A stretch of DNA of 64,000 nt from Hymenobacter caeli (GCF_013294115.1 NZ_JABSNP010000015.1:1-64000); one strand, 5' to 3'; counted from the first letter of the stretch, positions 16,107 to 26,035 are shown. Numbers and translations are program-made. The notes: a model not told the origin generated them from the sequence alone.

Positions 16107-17030
16107 TTAGCGGGTCAGCCAGCCGTTGGCCGCCAGCCACTCGCGCAGGCGTTCCGACCAGTCGTCGGTGGTGCTGGCGTTGTGCAGGCCGAAGCCGTGG
16201 CCGCCCTTGGCAAACAGGTGCACTTCGGCGGGCACGCCGTGGTGCAGGCAGGCCTCGTAAAAAGCCAGGCTGTTTTGCACCTTCACCAGGGGGTCGTCCT
16301 GGGCGTGCACCAGGAACGTGGGCGGCGTTTGGGCCGTCACCTGGCGGTCGGCCGAATACTGCACCCGCTGGGCCGCCGGGGGGTTGTTGCCCAGCAGGTT
16401 CACGCGCGAGTTGGCGTGGCCGATGCTGTCGGCAAAGCTGATGACCGGGTAAATCAGCATCAGGAAGGCCGGGCGCACCGAGGCCGGGCCGGGGTTGGGG
16501 CCCACGGGGTGGGCAAACTGGGTGCCGGCCGTGGCCGCCAGGTGGCCGCCGGCCGAAAAGCCCATCAGGCCGATGCGCTCGGGGTTGAGGTTGTACTTGG
16601 GGGCCTGCTGGCGCACGAGGCGCAGGGCCTGCTGGGCGTCGAGCAGCGGGGCAATGCTTTTGTCGGGTTGCAGGGCGTCGTTGGGCAGGCGGTACTTCAA
16701 AATGAACACCGTGATGCCCATGCCGGTGAGGCGCTGGGCGACTTCCGTGCCCTCGTTGGTCATCGACAGGAAGGCGTAACTGCCGCCGGGGCACACGATG
16801 ATGGACGTGCCGTTGGCGGTGCCAATGGGCGGCACGTACACCGTGAGCGACGGCTGCACCACGTTGGTGACGTGAACGTTGCCGTTTTCGGGCGTTGACT
16901 TTTCCTGCGTGGCGGTGGGAATGGAGTTGGGGATGGAGCCGGTGTAGAGCGGCAGCACCGGCTGGGCCAGCAGCGGGGCCAGGGGTAAGCTCATGAGGAC
17001 GGAAGCGAGGAGCCAGAAGGGAGGTTTCAT
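16107..17030 (-). CDS. secreted alpha/beta-hydrolase esterase
   Basis: The ATG at 17030 begins a signal peptide (MKPPFWLLASVLMSLPLAPLLAQ), so the much longer open frame to 17540 is not used. The 307-residue protein has the oxyanion-hole segment IIVCPGGSYAFLSM, the nucleophile elbow GFSAGG, then the acid region VHAQDDPLVKVQNS and catalytic His in GGHGFGL. This is the acetyl-xylan-esterase/BD-FAE type of small ester hydrolase, acting on exported carbohydrates or short-chain esters. TACCTTTC ends 3 nt before the ATG, so the mRNA may be nearly leaderless. Confidence 0.88.
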   Translation of the reverse strand: MKPPFWLLASVLMSLPLAPLLAQPVLPLYTGSIPNSIPTATQEKSTPENGNVHVTNVVQPSLTVYVPPIGTANGTSIIVCPGGSYAFLSMTNEGTEVAQRLTGMGITVFILKYRLPNDALQPDKSIAPLLDAQQALRLVRQQAPKYNLNPERIGLMGFSAGGHLAATAGTQFAHPVGPNPGPASVRPAFLMLIYPVISFADSIGHANSRVNLLGNNPPAAQRVQYSADRQVTAQTPPTFLVHAQDDPLVKVQNSLAFYEACLHHGVPAEVHLFAKGGHGFGLHNASTTDDWSERLREWLAANGWLTR

Positions 17031-17130
17031 GCCGAAAGGTAGCCAATGGATTGGGCCGGCTACGCAAGCCGAACCGGCCGGGTTGCCGGGCCCCCGGAAC
17101 CATTCGGGGCAGCGCCGGGTCTCAGGGGCC

Positions 17131-17967
17131 ATGCGCAAGACCACTCTGTGGGCCCTCGCCGCCCTGCTGGGCAGCGCCGGCCGCACCCTGGCCCAAAACA
17201 CGCCGGCAGAAAACAACCCCAACCTGGACGCGCCCTTCGTGCGCAACCTGCGCGCCGACCGGCCGGGCCAGACGGTCACCGCCCAGGTGCTGCAACCCGG
17301 CCAGCTCCAGTTCGAAGCCGGGGCCCTGCGCCTGGCCCCGCGCCCCGCCGGGGCCGCCGGCTGGCTGAGCACGCCCACGCTGCGCATCGGCTTTTTCAAC
17401 GGCATGGAGCTGCGCGTGAGCCAGCCGTACCAGGGGGCCGGCGCACGCGCGTTGCCCGCCGGCCCCGAGGGGGCCCCGGCCGCTGCGCCGGGCGGCTGGG
17501 CCCCGCTGGTGGTGGGCACCAAGCTCATGCTCTCGCCCAACTACGACACCCGCACCCAGGTGGCCCTGCTGGCCGAAACCGCCGTGCCCGGCACCGGGGC
17601 GCAACCGCAGCAGCAGGCCCACTGGGCCCCGGCGGCCCGCCTGCTCGTGAGCGAGCAGCTGGGCCAGCGCTTCGGCCTGGAAGCCAACCTGGGCTTCGGC
17701 CAGCCGGGCCTCACGCTGGCCGACACCGAGCGCGGCCAGTTCCTGGGCACCCTGGCCCTGAACGGCCCGCTGGGCCCCCGCGCCGGCTTTTTCGCGGAGG
17801 CCTACACCGCCGGCCGCACCGACTGGAACACCGGCGCCACGGCCGGCCTCTACTGGCGGCCCCAGCCCCGGCTGCGCCTCGACGTGAACACCGGGCGCGT
17901 GCTGGGGGGCCCCGCCGCGGGCAGCACCACGGTGGGGGCCGGCGTGGCCGCGCGGCTGGGGCGGTGA
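17131..17967 (+). CDS. outer-membrane transporter-like protein (phenol MetA-degradation family)
   Basis: The ATG at 17131 gives 278 residues with a signal peptide (MRKTTLWALAALLGSAGRTLAQ). The conserved RNLRADRPGQTVTAQVLQPGQLQFEAGALRL block near the N-terminus is characteristic of the family labelled transporter / phenol_MetA_deg, predicted to form outer-membrane beta barrels. Later strands are alternating and the last residues are VAARLGR. Upstream in-frame codons to 16993 overlap the divergent esterase gene and are rejected. Substrate unknown. Confidence 0.8.
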   Translation: MRKTTLWALAALLGSAGRTLAQNTPAENNPNLDAPFVRNLRADRPGQTVTAQVLQPGQLQFEAGALRLAPRPAGAAGWLSTPTLRIGFFNGMELRVSQPYQGAGARALPAGPEGAPAAAPGGWAPLVVGTKLMLSPNYDTRTQVALLAETAVPGTGAQPQQQAHWAPAARLLVSEQLGQRFGLEANLGFGQPGLTLADTERGQFLGTLALNGPLGPRAGFFAEAYTAGRTDWNTGATAGLYWRPQPRLRLDVNTGRVLGGPAAGSTTVGAGVAARLGR

Positions 17968-18284
17968 GGGCCGGCTTTTCGGTTACTTAGAAGCTGTTTG
18001 AACTAACCTTAGCGCTCTTTCGGCGGTCATGCTGAGCTTGTCGAAGCCTGCCTCCCACTCACTAATGCCTGATTGCTGCTGCGGCAGGGATGCTTCGGCA
18101 AGCTCAGCACGACCGTTTTTATTCACTCAACAGCTTCTCAGACTTGCTCCTGAATTAAGCGAAAGAGCGTCATGCTTCGCTGCGCTCTGCATGACACTTT
18201 TTATTTTGTGCGATTTTTATTTGGGAACAATCCTACCGGCTAACCGCCTACTAGAAAAACCCCTATTTCTTGGTGGCCAGCCGG
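17968..18284. other. 317-bp gap made mostly of repeat sequence
   Basis: This convergent gap holds palindromic repeat copy 2 and, further right (about 18170-18197), a second small palindrome in which GTCATGC and GCATGAC pair. I see no gene. Confidence 0.7.
17989..18138. repeat. palindromic repeat, copy 2, with terminal inverted repeats
   Basis: The inner arms 18024-18047 and 18092-18115 match 22 of 24 positions. Outer ends AGAAGCTGTT (17989-17998) and AACAGCTTCT (18129-18138) form a 10-bp terminal inverted repeat, which makes the unit look like a miniature transposable element of about 150 bp. Confidence 0.8.
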
Positions 18285-19355
18285 CTAGTGGGCTGGGGTT
18301 GCCAGCCACGCCATCACGTCTTTAAAAACCTCGTCGCCGTGCCACTCGGGCGCCTGCGGGTGGCCGTCTTTGGCGGGGAGCGGTAGGGTGAAGTGGTGGT
18401 CGAGGCCGGGGTAGGCGTGCAGCGTGAGGTTGGTTTTGCCGCGCCGGTCAAACTCAAAGGGCAGGATGTCGTTCAGGGCCGAGCCAATGTCGGCCGTGCC
18501 GTAGCCCACGAACAGGGGGATGCGCAGCCGCAGCATGGCGTCGATGGCGGCGTACTTGGTTACCGACACCCAGTTGCGCCAGAAGTCGCCGTTCCACGGC
18601 CGGGCGGCGGCTTCGGTGCCCGCCACCAGGGCGCGGTATTGCAGGTAAAGCGAATCGACCTGGCTTTGGGCCCGGGCCGGGGCAAGGGTGCCGCGGTACT
18701 GCTCGGCCCGGACTTCGGCTACGTACTGGTGCAGGCGGCTGTAGGGATTGGAGGCGAGCAGGGCCGCGTGCGTCACGTGGCAGTCCCGCTTCGCCAGCCA
18801 CACCGCCGTGTGGTAGCCCTGCGACACGCCCACCACGGCCGTGTTGTGGGGGTCCACCCACGGCTGCCGGCGCAGGTAGCGCAGCACGGCTTCGGCCGTG
18901 GCGGCGTACTGCTGGGGGGTGTCGTGCGCCAGCCAGGCCAGCGGCGCCCGGCCAGTCGCGGGGTCCGCGTAATCCATTGCCGGCGTGAGGGCGGCCACGG
19001 GGGCCACCAGGGGCAGGCCCGGCTTGCCGACGATGACGAAGTGGTAGCGGTCCTGGTAGGATTTTAAATCGCCCGGCCAGCCAATAAAAAACGGCCCTTT
19101 GTCGTCCACGGCAATCAACGGCCGCACTTCCGAGCCCTGGCACAGCACCACCACGGGCTTGCGCTGGCGCAGCTGCGCGGGCGTGCCGGCCACCAGAAAC
19201 GACGTGGTTTCGCCCCGCTGGGCGAGGCGAATCAATTTGAAGCCCAGCTTGGCCGCAAGGTCGGCATCGGCGTCGGCTCGCACGGCGTGAGCCGAAAAAA
19301 ACAGCAGGAGCAGCACCAACAAGCGCGGCGGACCAGAAATTAATCGGAGGAACAT
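18285..19355 (-). CDS. secreted alpha/beta hydrolase
   Basis: The 356-residue product begins with a signal peptide (MFLRLISGPPRLLVLLLLFFSAHAVRA). The segment VVLCQGSEVRPLIA suits the oxyanion strand, TAVVGVSQGYHTA the nucleophile elbow (G-x-S-x-G), and LDHHFTLP the catalytic His near the C-terminus. It probably hydrolyses an ester or peptide-like bond outside the cytoplasm; no substrate is inferred. It stands alone with about 145 bp before the next upstream gene on the same strand. Confidence 0.85.
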   Translation of the reverse strand: MFLRLISGPPRLLVLLLLFFSAHAVRADADADLAAKLGFKLIRLAQRGETTSFLVAGTPAQLRQRKPVVVLCQGSEVRPLIAVDDKGPFFIGWPGDLKSYQDRYHFVIVGKPGLPLVAPVAALTPAMDYADPATGRAPLAWLAHDTPQQYAATAEAVLRYLRRQPWVDPHNTAVVGVSQGYHTAVWLAKRDCHVTHAALLASNPYSRLHQYVAEVRAEQYRGTLAPARAQSQVDSLYLQYRALVAGTEAAARPWNGDFWRNWVSVTKYAAIDAMLRLRIPLFVGYGTADIGSALNDILPFEFDRRGKTNLTLHAYPGLDHHFTLPLPAKDGHPQAPEWHGDEVFKDVMAWLATPAH

Positions 19356-19499
19356 GGGCAGGCAAAGCTGATCGTCTGCTACCAGCAGCGTGCCCTAAAA
19401 ACGCGGAGCCAACGCAAAGGCTGCCTTGCGGCCGTTGTGCCTTGAGCGGCCAGGCCATTCCCCGGTTGGTGCGCAGCGCCGTGCCAGCGCCCCGGGGCC

Positions 19500-20192
19500 C
19501 TACTTTGCCACCAGGGGGTCCAGGGCCGCCACGGCGTCGCGCAGCTCGGCTTCGTTGCCGAGGCTGCCTTTGCGGGCTTTGAGGGCGGCGAGGGCGGCGG
19601 GGTAGGCGGCCAGGGCTTCTTGCAGGCTGGCACGCTTGGGGCGCACTTCGGCGAGCTTCCCGTCGGGGCCTTTTAGGTAGTACTTGGTGTGGTCGGCGTA
19701 GGCACTCGTGGTGGCGGTGCTGGCGTAGCCCGAGCCACTGGCCGCCGCTGTCTCCACTACTTTCTCGTAGTATTTGAGCAGTTGTAAGTGGGGGCCGGGC
19801 GTGAGGGCTTCGGCAAAGCCGGCGGGGGCCCCGGGCCCGGCCAGGCGCACGAAGCGCCGCGCCGGGCTGCCGGCTGCCAGCGTGAATTCCTGCACTTGCG
19901 CGGCCGTCACGGCCACCGAGTCGCCGGTGGGGCGGCGCACCCGCAGCTCCTGGCGCACCAGGTCGTACTTCACGGGGGCCGCTACCGGCTTGGTGCTGCC
20001 CGTTAGCAGCAGCGCGGCGGGCGTCCAGGCGGCCAGCAGCAAGGGGCTGCCCTGTACTTCAAAGCCGCTGCGGACCACGGGGCTGAAGCCGCTGTTGAAT
20101 ATGTTCGTCATCTGGCGGGTCTGGTCGTCGGTTTGGGCGGTGGCCAGCAGCGGCAGGCCCAGCAGCGGCAGCAGCAACGTCAACTGTTTCAT
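19500..20192 (-). CDS. secreted hypothetical protein
   Basis: The 230-residue product has a clear signal peptide (MKQLTLLLPLLGLPLLATAQ). The mature region has a strand-rich first half (YDLVRQELRVRRPTGDSVAVTAAQVQEF) that describes a sub-family of exported Cytophagales proteins, and a helical, Lys/Ala-rich end. I do not recognise a function. It lies 99 bp downstream of the M28 peptidase gene on the same strand. Confidence 0.75.
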   Translation of the reverse strand: MKQLTLLLPLLGLPLLATAQTDDQTRQMTNIFNSGFSPVVRSGFEVQGSPLLLAAWTPAALLLTGSTKPVAAPVKYDLVRQELRVRRPTGDSVAVTAAQVQEFTLAAGSPARRFVRLAGPGAPAGFAEALTPGPHLQLLKYYEKVVETAAASGSGYASTATTSAYADHTKYYLKGPDGKLAEVRPKRASLQEALAAYPAALAALKARKGSLGNEAELRDAVAALDPLVAK

Positions 20193-20291
20193 TACGCAGA
20201 ATAAATAGTGAGGAAAGTGCCTAAAGTTACTACCACGGCACGGCGCACCGGCTCCCGGCCCGTTCCCGCCGCGCCGGTCGGGGGCCCGCGG

Positions 20292-21632
20292 TTATTTCTC
20301 GAGGGCCACGCGGGTGGGGGTCTGCGTGCCCGCCACGATGCCGCGGGCGCTGCGGGCAATGGCCGAAACAACGGCCGTCATGTTATTCACGTCCAGGCTG
20401 CCCACTTCGTCGCCCACGCTGTGGTAGAGCTTGTCGGTCGGAATCTGGTCGGTGCTGATGGTGTGGGCCGGCACGCCCAGCCGAGCCAGGGTGGCATTGT
20501 CGGAGCGGTAAAACAGGTTTTGGTCGGGGTACGGGTCGGGCTCAAACCGGAACTCGGTGCCCTTCAGGTTTTCCCGTAGCAACGAGCCAAAGTCCGATTT
20601 TTCGTAGCCGGTGATGAACGCGGTTTTGGGCCCAAACTTGGCCTCCTTGCCAATCATCTCGATGTTGAACATGGCCACCACTTGCTGCGGGTCGAGCTGC
20701 TTCGAGAAGTATTGCGAGCCAAACCCACCCACTTCCTCGGCCGCAAACGCCACGAAGAAGAGCGGCCGGGCGTTGTCGTTCTTCTGCTTAAAGTATTCGG
20801 CCAGGGCCACGACGGCGGTGGTGCCGCTGGCGTCGTCGTCGGCCCCGTTGGCAATGGAGTCGCCGGCGGCGGAGGGCTTCACGATGCCCAGGTGGTCGTA
20901 GTGGCCCGAGAAAACAACGTTTTCCCGGCTGCGCCGCGGGTCGTGGCCGGGCAGCAGGCCCACCACGTTGCGCAGCTCCAGGGGCCGCAGCGCGGTGCTG
21001 GCGCTGATGCGGTAGGTGAACTTTTCGGGCACATTGGCCAGCACCACCACCGTGGCGAAAGGCGGGGGCGGCCCGGGGCTCATGGTGCCCTGGCGCAGGT
21101 AGTTGGCCAGCTGCGCGAACTCTTTGGCGTGGGTGGTGTCCACCACCACCAGCGTGTTGGCCGTGGGGTGCAGCAGGGGCCCCAGCCGGGCCTTTTCGCC
21201 CGCCGCCACGCGCACAATGGCCACGGGCTGGGCGTCTTCGCTGGTCCAGCTGAGGGCGGGCGCGCCCGAGGCCATTATCACCTGGCTGGCCGCCACGGGC
21301 TGGCCGTTCAGCACGGCGGCCACGGGGCCGGGCTGGCTTTTGTAAACCGTGAACGTTTGCTCGAAGCTGCTGAGCCCGGGCAGCGGCCGCAAGCCGATGC
21401 GGGCAAACTCGCCGGCCAGGAACCGCGCCGCCCGCAGGCCGCCGGGCTGGCCGGTGCCGCGGCCCTGCATGTCGTCGGCGGCCAGGGTTTGCTCCACCCG
21501 CGCCACCGTGGCGGCCGAAACCTGCGGGGCCGCAGCCGCCGGGGCCTTGGCCTTGGTTTTGATTTTTACGTTGGTTTGGGCGGCCAATGGCAGGGCCGCC
21601 AGCAGGCAACCGGCCAGGAAAAGGTGCTTCAC
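20292..21632 (-). CDS. secreted M28-family zinc metallopeptidase
   Basis: The 446-residue product has a signal peptide (to about residue 18), a protease-associated-like middle region, and a C-terminal M28 domain. Zinc ligands and catalytic residues are visible in order: GHYDHLG (His), GADDDASG (bridging Asp), AAEEVGG (catalytic and ligand Glu), NIEMIGK and YHSVGDE (His). It should remove N-terminal amino acids from peptides in the periplasm or outside the cell. It starts only 8 bp after the stop codon of the pyruvate carboxylase gene and may be co-transcribed with it. Confidence 0.9.
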   Translation of the reverse strand: MKHLFLAGCLLAALPLAAQTNVKIKTKAKAPAAAAPQVSAATVARVEQTLAADDMQGRGTGQPGGLRAARFLAGEFARIGLRPLPGLSSFEQTFTVYKSQPGPVAAVLNGQPVAASQVIMASGAPALSWTSEDAQPVAIVRVAAGEKARLGPLLHPTANTLVVVDTTHAKEFAQLANYLRQGTMSPGPPPPFATVVVLANVPEKFTYRISASTALRPLELRNVVGLLPGHDPRRSRENVVFSGHYDHLGIVKPSAAGDSIANGADDDASGTTAVVALAEYFKQKNDNARPLFFVAFAAEEVGGFGSQYFSKQLDPQQVVAMFNIEMIGKEAKFGPKTAFITGYEKSDFGSLLRENLKGTEFRFEPDPYPDQNLFYRSDNATLARLGVPAHTISTDQIPTDKLYHSVGDEVGSLDVNNMTAVVSAIARSARGIVAGTQTPTRVALEK

Positions 21633-21640
21633 GGGAGAAT

Positions 21641-24600
21641 TTAGCTAAGGGTCAGCACCAGGTCGTCGGCGGATACGCGGGTGCCCGCGGGCAGGTCGAT
21701 GCTGGCCACGGTGAGGTCGTGGGGGGCCGTGATGGTGGTTTCCATCTTCATGGCCTCGATGACGAACAGCGGCGTGTTGCGCGGCACGGCGGCCCCGGCC
21801 TCCACCAGCACTTTGCTGAGCATGCCTTGCAGCGGCGCGGCAATCTGGTGGGGGTTGCCCTTGTCGGCCTTCTTATTACTGACTTTGGTGACGGCCACGG
21901 CCCGGTCGCGCACTTCCAGGTTGCGGGTCTGGCCGTTGAGGACGAAGAAGAGCGTGCGCGTGCCCTCCTCGTTCACGGGCCCGATGGACTGCACGCTCAC
22001 GAGCACCGACTTGCCGCGGGCAATTTCCACGATGGTTTCCTCGCCCAGCTCCAGGCCGTAGAAAAACACCGGCGTGGGCACCCGGCTCACGTCGCCGTAC
22101 TGCTCCCGGTGGGCCCAGTAATCGGCGAACACCTTGGGGTAGAGCAGGCTGGAGAGCAGGTGGGTGAACTTGCCACCGGGGTGCGTTTCCTGAAACGCCG
22201 CCCACTCCTTATCGAAATCAATGGGCGCCAGGTGGTCGTTGGGCCGGTCGGTGAAGGGCGTTTCGTTGCGCAGCACCAGCTTTTGCAATTCGGCGGGCCA
22301 GCCGCCCTCGGGCTGCCCAATGTCGCCGCGGAACAGCTCGCGCACCGACTCGGGGAAGCTCAGGGTTTCGCCTTTCTCCAGCACGTCGGCCGGGCTCAGG
22401 TTGTTGCTCACCATGAACAAGGCCATGTCGCCCACCACTTTGCTGCTGGGCGTCACCTTCACGATGTCGCCAAACATCTGGTTCACGTCGGCGAAGCGCT
22501 GCTTCACTTCCTCGAACTTATCGGCCAGGCCCAGGGCCGCCGCCTGGGGCCGCAAATTCGAGTACTGCCCGCCCGGAATTTCGTGCTGGAACACCTCCGA
22601 GGTGCCCGCTTTCAGGCCCGACTCGAAGGGGTAGTAATGCTCGCGCACGGCCTCCCAGTAGTTGCTGAACTCGTTGAGCGAGGCCTGGTCGAACTCGCGG
22701 TGGCGGGGCGTGTGGCGCAGCATCTCCACCGCCGAGTTGAAGTTGGGCTGCGAGGTGAGGCCGGACAGGGCCCCCATCGCCACGTCAATCACGTTCACGC
22801 CCGCTTCCACGGCCTTGAGGTGGGTGGCGGCCTGCAGGCTGCTGGTGTCGTGGGTGTGCAGGTGGATGGGCAGCTTCACGGTGTCGCGCAGGCCGGCAAT
22901 GAGCTCGGTGGCGGCGTAGGGCTTCAGCAACCCCGCCATATCCTTCATGCAGAGGATGTGGGCCCCGGCGTCTTCCAGCTGCTTGGCCAGCTTGAGGTAA
23001 TAATCCAGCGTGTACTTGGTCCGCTTCGGGTCCATAATGTCGCCGGTGTAGCAGATGGCGGCTTCGGCCAGGCGGTCGGTTTTGCGCACGAAATTGATGC
23101 ACGATTCCATGCCCTTCATCCAGTTCAGCGAGTCGAAAATGCGGAACACGTCCACGCCGGTTTCGGCCGCCACCTGCACGAATTTCTCGGTCAGGTTGTC
23201 CGGGTAGGCCTTGTAGCCCACGCCGTTGGCCCCGCGAATCAGCATTTGCAGCAGGATGTTGGGCACGGCCTCGCGCAGGCGGGCCAGGCGGGCCCAGGGG
23301 TCTTCGTGCAAAAAGCGCAGGGCCACGTCGTAAGTGGCGCCGCCCCACACCTCCAGCGAGAAGGTCTGGGGGTGGCGCTGGGCGTAGGCGCGGGCCACCC
23401 TCAGCATGTCGTAGGTGCGCATGCGGGTGGCCAGCAGGCTCTGGTGGGCGTCGCGCAGGGTGGTGTCGGTATAATGCACCAGCGGCTCGGCGCGCAGCCA
23501 TTCCGCGAATTTCTCGGGGCCCAGCTCGTCGAGCTTCTGCTTGGTACCGGGCGCGGGCGTGGCGTCGGCGTCGAAGTGCGGCAGGCGGGGGCGGCGCAGC
23601 GCGGGGCGCGGGGCCTCGCGCACCGCAGCGGGCACGTCGGCGTTGCCGTTCACCACCACGTCGCCGATGAAGTTGAGCAGGCGCGTGGCCCGGTCGAGCC
23701 GGGTTTCGAACTTGAACAGGTCGGGGTGGTCCTTGATGAAATCAACGGTGGCGCGGCCGGCCTGGAAATCGGGGTCGGCCACGATGTTTTGCAGAAACTG
23801 GATGTTGGTGCGCACCCCGCGCACCCGGAATTCTTCCAGCGTGCGCAGCATCTTCAGGGCTGCCCCGGCCAGCGTGGCCGAGTGCGTGGACACCTTCACC
23901 AGCAGCGAATCGAAAAACGGCGACACCACGGCCCCCGGGTACACCGAGCCCTCGTCGAGGCGCACCCCGAAGCCGCCCGCCGAGCGGTAGGCCACGATGG
24001 TGCCGTAGTCGGGCTTGAAGTCGTTGGCCGGGTCTTCGGTCGTCACGCGGCACTGGATGGCGCAACCGTTGCGCGGCACCACCACGTCGGGCCCCAGCCC
24101 GATTTCGGGCGATTCGAGCGGGTAGCCGGCGGCAATGAAGAGCTGGGTTTTGATCAGGTCGATGCCCGTAATCATCTCGGTCACCGTGTGTTCCACCTGA
24201 ATGCGGGGGTTCACCTCGATGAAGTAGATGCGGTCCTGCTCGGGGTTCACGAGGAACTCCACCGTGCCCACGTTGTCGTAGCCCACGGCCCGCCCGATGC
24301 GCAGCGCGTACTCGTATAAGAGGTGGCGCTGGTGCTCGGGCAGGTTCAGGGCGGGGGCCACTTCCACCACCTTCTGGAAGCGGCGCTGCACCGAGCAGTC
24401 GCGCTCATACAGGTGCACGAGGTGGCCGTGCTGGTCGCCCACGAGCTGCACCTCGATGTGCTTGGGCCGCTCCACGAACTTCTCCAGAAACACCGTGTCG
24501 TCGCCAAAGGCGTTCAGGGCCTCGTTGCGGGCCTCAAAAAACCCTTTCTCCAGCTGCTCGTCGTCGCGAATCACGCGCATGCCGCGGCCGCCGCCGCCGC

Positions 24601-25087
24601 TGGCCGCCTTCAGCATCACGGGGTAGCCGATGCGCTGGGCCTCGCTTTTGGCGGTTTCGAAGTCGTTCAGCTCCTTTTCGCTGCTCTCAATCTGGGGCAC
24701 CTGGCACTGCACGGCCACCTCCTTGGCCCGCACCTTGTCGCCGAGCGCCTCCATCACCTCGGGCCGGGGCCCCACGAAAATGATGCCCTCCTCGCGGCAG
24801 CGGCAGGCCAGGGTGGCGTTTTCGCTCAGGAAGCCGTAGCCGGGGTGGATGGCGTTGGCCCCGTTGGCCCGGGCCACCCGCAGCAGCCCCTCGATGTCGA
24901 GGTAGGGCTTGAGCGGCTCGTCGTCGCCGCCGATCTGGTAGGCCTCGTCGGCCTTATAGCGGTGCTGCGAGTAGCGGTCTTCGTGGGTGTACACGGCCAC
25001 CGTGGGGATGTTCAGCTCGGTGGCGGCACGCAGCACGCGGATGGCAATTTCGCCCCGGTTGGCGACAAGCAGCTTGGTGATTTTCAT
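21641..25087 (-). CDS. pyc: pyruvate carboxylase
   Basis: At 1148 residues this is a full-length single-chain pyruvate carboxylase. The biotin carboxylase half shows LLVANRGEIAIRVLRAA and the ATP-grasp loop KAASGGGGRGMRVI; the carboxyltransferase half shows TLRDAHQSLLATRMRTYDM and the zinc site LHTHDTS; the C-terminal biotinyl domain carries VIEAMKMET with the biotinylated Lys at about residue 1114. It makes oxaloacetate from pyruvate, bicarbonate and ATP, refilling the TCA cycle. A TAnnTTTG match on the minus strand (25307 to 25300) would give a leader near 205 nt, but lacks a -33 element. Confidence 0.97.
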   Translation of the reverse strand: MKITKLLVANRGEIAIRVLRAATELNIPTVAVYTHEDRYSQHRYKADEAYQIGGDDEPLKPYLDIEGLLRVARANGANAIHPGYGFLSENATLACRCREEGIIFVGPRPEVMEALGDKVRAKEVAVQCQVPQIESSEKELNDFETAKSEAQRIGYPVMLKAASGGGGRGMRVIRDDEQLEKGFFEARNEALNAFGDDTVFLEKFVERPKHIEVQLVGDQHGHLVHLYERDCSVQRRFQKVVEVAPALNLPEHQRHLLYEYALRIGRAVGYDNVGTVEFLVNPEQDRIYFIEVNPRIQVEHTVTEMITGIDLIKTQLFIAAGYPLESPEIGLGPDVVVPRNGCAIQCRVTTEDPANDFKPDYGTIVAYRSAGGFGVRLDEGSVYPGAVVSPFFDSLLVKVSTHSATLAGAALKMLRTLEEFRVRGVRTNIQFLQNIVADPDFQAGRATVDFIKDHPDLFKFETRLDRATRLLNFIGDVVVNGNADVPAAVREAPRPALRRPRLPHFDADATPAPGTKQKLDELGPEKFAEWLRAEPLVHYTDTTLRDAHQSLLATRMRTYDMLRVARAYAQRHPQTFSLEVWGGATYDVALRFLHEDPWARLARLREAVPNILLQMLIRGANGVGYKAYPDNLTEKFVQVAAETGVDVFRIFDSLNWMKGMESCINFVRKTDRLAEAAICYTGDIMDPKRTKYTLDYYLKLAKQLEDAGAHILCMKDMAGLLKPYAATELIAGLRDTVKLPIHLHTHDTSSLQAATHLKAVEAGVNVIDVAMGALSGLTSQPNFNSAVEMLRHTPRHREFDQASLNEFSNYWEAVREHYYPFESGLKAGTSEVFQHEIPGGQYSNLRPQAAALGLADKFEEVKQRFADVNQMFGDIVKVTPSSKVVGDMALFMVSNNLSPADVLEKGETLSFPESVRELFRGDIGQPEGGWPAELQKLVLRNETPFTDRPNDHLAPIDFDKEWAAFQETHPGGKFTHLLSSLLYPKVFADYWAHREQYGDVSRVPTPVFFYGLELGEETIVEIARGKSVLVSVQSIGPVNEEGTRTLFFVLNGQTRNLEVRDRAVAVTKVSNKKADKGNPHQIAAPLQGMLSKVLVEAGAAVPRNTPLFVIEAMKMETTITAPHDLTVASIDLPAGTRVSADDLVLTLS

Positions 25088-25389
25088 GAAGCAAGGCGGT
25101 TGACTAGCCGGCGGCTAAGCTACGCCCGGGGTCCCGCCCGTGCTAATTCTTCGCGGTTTTGTTGCATGCCGGCCACCAGCGAATGAGGCGAAGCAATCCT
25201 TAGCCTAAACGCCACTTCGCGCACATCTGCAAGAGATTTAAATATCCCATTTATCGTACTTAAAAATTTGATCATTAAATATTTAAGAATATTAAACCTC
25301 AAAACTAGGGTCCTATATAACCACTTTTTGGGTTGCATGGGTCTTACGGGCAGACTTCATTTGCTTTTGTCAGCCAACCCAGCCCCCAC
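25088..25389. other. 302-bp divergent intergenic region, AT-rich centre
   Basis: Between pyc and the barrel-protein gene, positions about 25230-25330 are strikingly AT-rich (several ATATTTAA-type words). A TAGTTTTG box for pyc lies at 25300-25307 on the minus strand. No gene is seen. Confidence 0.5.
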
Positions 25390-25995
25390 ATGCTCATGTA
25401 TGCATCGCGCACCATCTTCAAAGCGTTAACAGCTTGCCTCTTGCCAAGCCTGACCCTGGCTCAGACGCCCGCCGGGGCCCCGGCCAACACCTGGGGCGGC
25501 GGCCTGGGCTTCGGCAACGGCCTAGAGCTGCACGGTGATTATCAAACCGCCGGGCACTTGCTGCTACTGGGCCGTGCCCGTTACAAGTGGTGGGGGCCCA
25601 GCTCGGGGCCCGGCGTGGGCCAGGTAGACCACTTGAACACCAGCTCGCGCCAAACGGAAATAGCGGCGCTGGCCGGCTATGGCCTGCCCGTGGGCCGCAG
25701 CCTGCTCTACGGCGCGGCAGGCGTGGCCTACGTGGCGGGCCGCCAGCTGGGCGAGTACCGCTACTCGACCTTGTCCAACGGCCTGGCGTCGAGCGATGCC
25801 ACCTATTACTACGCCTACCGCAGCTACCAGGCCCTGGGCCTGCCGGTAGAAATCGGGTTCCGGGCCCCGCCCCTGCGCGGCCTACGCCTGGGCCTGGCCG
25901 GCCAGGCCCACTTCAACCCCGAGCATTCGGTGTACTGCGTGTTGCTCACGCTGTGGGCCGACCGACTCGGGGGCCCGCTGCACCGGGCCCGGTAA
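25390..25995 (+). CDS. secreted hypothetical protein, probable beta-barrel
   Basis: From the ATG at 25390 the product has 201 residues with a signal peptide (MLMYASRTIFKALTACLLPSLTLAQ). Alternating polar/hydrophobic strands, many Tyr and Gly residues and the Asn-rich turn pattern (WGGGLGFGNGLELHGDYQTAGHLLLLG) suggest a small outer-membrane barrel. An upstream in-frame ATG at 25333 would place unrelated residues before the signal peptide, so it is rejected. It is followed 40 bp later by a lipoprotein gene, suggesting a two-gene unit. Confidence 0.75.
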   Translation: MLMYASRTIFKALTACLLPSLTLAQTPAGAPANTWGGGLGFGNGLELHGDYQTAGHLLLLGRARYKWWGPSSGPGVGQVDHLNTSSRQTEIAALAGYGLPVGRSLLYGAAGVAYVAGRQLGEYRYSTLSNGLASSDATYYYAYRSYQALGLPVEIGFRAPPLRGLRLGLAGQAHFNPEHSVYCVLLTLWADRLGGPLHRAR

Positions 25996-26035
25996 GCGGA
26001 CCCCGGCCGTGCGTCATCATTTCCTTTTTTCGCCC

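Noticed and set aside
21587..24319. 910-codon open frame antisense to pyruvate carboxylase
   Set aside because: It lacks family motifs, is His/Gly/Val-rich in the way GC-rich shadows are, and the other strand encodes a full pyruvate carboxylase.
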